From NCBI GenBank assembly GCA_016630955.3, contig CM049995.1:1-64000 (forward strand): a stretch of 64,000 bases of DNA. The letters run 5' to 3'. The DNA comes from Didymella arachidicola (taxonomy: Eukaryota > Ascomycota > Dothideomycetes > Pleosporales > Didymellaceae). The notes beneath the pieces are model-generated. The model was not told the origin of the DNA. It saw nothing but the letters and a program-made list of their open reading frames with translations, and ran no database searches. The translations under genes and the position numbers were made by a program. Below, one piece after another: positions 62,920 to 64,000 of this stretch (its first letter is position 1; each line of letters opens with the position of its first letter).

Positions 62920-63311
62920 CTCCTGCAGCCCTGCAACAGCAGCAAACACCTGCACCTAGTTCTGCTAGGTCCAGCACAATCGATGCAACACTCTTCACCC
63001 CTCCACCTCTCCACCCCTTCACCCCCTCCACTCATACGATCTCTCTTTCTCTCTCTCCTACGGCACATATATGCCTCAGAATGCAAGGAAATTACCCTAA
63101 TATACATACATCGCTTAGCCTCCCCAACTGGACGGGGAGCTGTAGTTCTGAAATGGTAACAATACCCGCGCAGGCAAGAAATGCTTTCTAAGGTAGTGTA
63201 TCAGCACTGTAATTCCATAGCTTAGCACGTCGTACATGCCCTTCGGGAGGCGAGATGATGGACTTATTCCACATCAACTAGACGAAAAATGAATACCAAC
63301 CAACCAACCAA

Positions 63312-63850
63312 GCCGTTCAATCCAGAAGTAATACTCAAACGCTTCAATCAGCCAGCCCAGCCAGCCCAGCCAGCCCAATCAAGCGATAGCGACTTATCAG
63401 CCATAAGCGCCTCTGACTGGAGGAAGACCCGGCAGCTGATTAGCCACGCTGTGAATGATAGAGATACAAGAAAGATCGCGAAGCATAATCAGACGATCCA
63501 CCGGCTCTCAGTTCAATCAACGCTTGCTTAGCATGAGAATACTCAGCTTAGGCAAGCTCTAATTAACGAAAGATTGCGCAGAAAACGAGGCAAGGCTCTA
63601 CCTTTTGAGCAGCTTGAGGACTACCACGGTGGAACTGTATTCTGATCTCCAAGAAAGGTGAAGGAAGCACGTGATCGCCAGCAGCAGCAGGAGCTCGAGG
63701 CAGAGCAGCAGCGACTCTAAAAAGCTGAAAAAGCTCGTGTACGAGAGTGCAGGCAAAGCTTTAGCTAGCTCACCAGAAGCGTTCAACGAGAGCAGTAGTT
63801 CGAATAGCCCGTGAGACTGAGAAGGCTAGGATGGCTGCTGATCGAGCTTC
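63312..63850 (+). pseudogene. C-half of a decayed DDE transposase after LINE copy C
   Basis: Begins 'KPFNPEVILKRF' and continues with a Gln-Pro-Ala repeat, 'DWRKTRQLISHAVNDRD', then stops: TAG after 'VQSTLA', TGA in place of Trp in 'VF*SPRKVKEA' and several TAA/TAG later. The family order (coiled coil, SPRK motif) is kept. Decay and junction sequence match the N-half at 31866-32935, suggesting they were one gene. Confidence 0.75.
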
Positions 63851-64000
63851 ACGAGCCTACTGCTGCAATCGCCTTGTCAATCGGGTCTATATTGGTGGAG
63901 TTATTACGCGTCGGAGTTGGTGTAAGTCTCGTGTGTTGGTGTTTGGGTGGGTCGCCTTACCGAATGGGTCGTGTCGGCGATCGGCACGTTAGCTGAGATA

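Larger units (their letters stand above)
57285..63311 (+). mobile_element. LINE copy C, full length
   Basis: Same structure as copy A on the other strand: 146-bp 5' UTR, ORF1, ORF2, 3' UTR with a short CCCCTCCA run, (CCAA)n tail. The 3' flank GCCGTTCAATCCAG equals the 5' flank of copy A. Confidence 0.92.

Noticed and set aside
1..64000. tRNA, rRNA or other RNA genes
   Set aside because: No A/B-box pairs with a plausible cloverleaf or rRNA-like stretches were recognised by eye; a covariance-model search was not possible.

Overview
The window reads as a repeat island of a filamentous ascomycete, most likely a dothideomycete of the Pleosporales type. The reasons are short (about 50-65 bp) introns with GTRNGT donors and CTAAC/CTGAC branch sites, Fot1/pogo-like TA-inserting transposons, a chromodomain Gypsy element, Tad-like LINEs, relics of the fungal OrsD/DUF3505 and RecQ-like subtelomeric families, a HET-domain fragment and secreted effector-like genes. 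Many relics carry stops of the CAA/CAG/CGA to TAA/TAG/TGA or TGG to TAG kind inside AT-rich DNA, as expected from RIP. The genus is an inference.

Layout. 1-2955: OrsD/DUF3505-type relic. 3633-4284: unrecognised two-exon gene. 4375-7195: three-exon ParB-fold (DUF3723-like) gene, broken by a nonsense change and a 38-bp tandem duplication and bordered by copies of a GC-rich palindrome. 7205-9690: RecQ-like helicase relic. 10323-12191: apparently intact pogo-like transposon. 12309-19511: Gypsy chromovirus with intact gag and pol, a canonical -1 slip site, an antisense zinc-cluster ORF, and two LTRs whose U3 parts do not match. 19512-22715: RIP-damaged LINE piece, HET fragment, intact APH-type kinase gene. 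22790-32935: transposon E2, then a LINE (copy A) lying between two transposase pieces. 33050-34862: intact six-exon cytochrome P450. 35185-37283: Copia remnant that cut into an unknown GC-rich gene. 37738-44760: broken transposon, damaged LINE and a transposon nested in that LINE. 45090-51838: kinase fragment and a chain of three TA-inserting transposons with almost nothing between them. 52009-54799: a small gene pocket with a spliced RNase T1-type secreted protein, a duplicated exon, three 156-bp tandem repeats and a spliced cysteine-rich secreted protein. 55050-64000: transposase N-half, truncated LINE copy B, full LINE copy C, transposase C-half.

Main discovery candidate. LINE copies A, B and C all lie at the same codons (the 'P-F/A-N-P' position) of related DDE transposase genes, always in sense orientation, although the nucleotides at the targets differ. 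This suggests a non-LTR retrotransposon that homes to a conserved site inside DNA-transposon transposase genes. Flanking 14-bp sequences suggest that copies A and C, which are inverted repeats about 6 kb long, later exchanged flanks. Other candidates are the ParB-fold gene with its palindrome array, the chimeric LTR element, the shared bipartite design of the transposon ends, and the two hidden secreted-protein genes.
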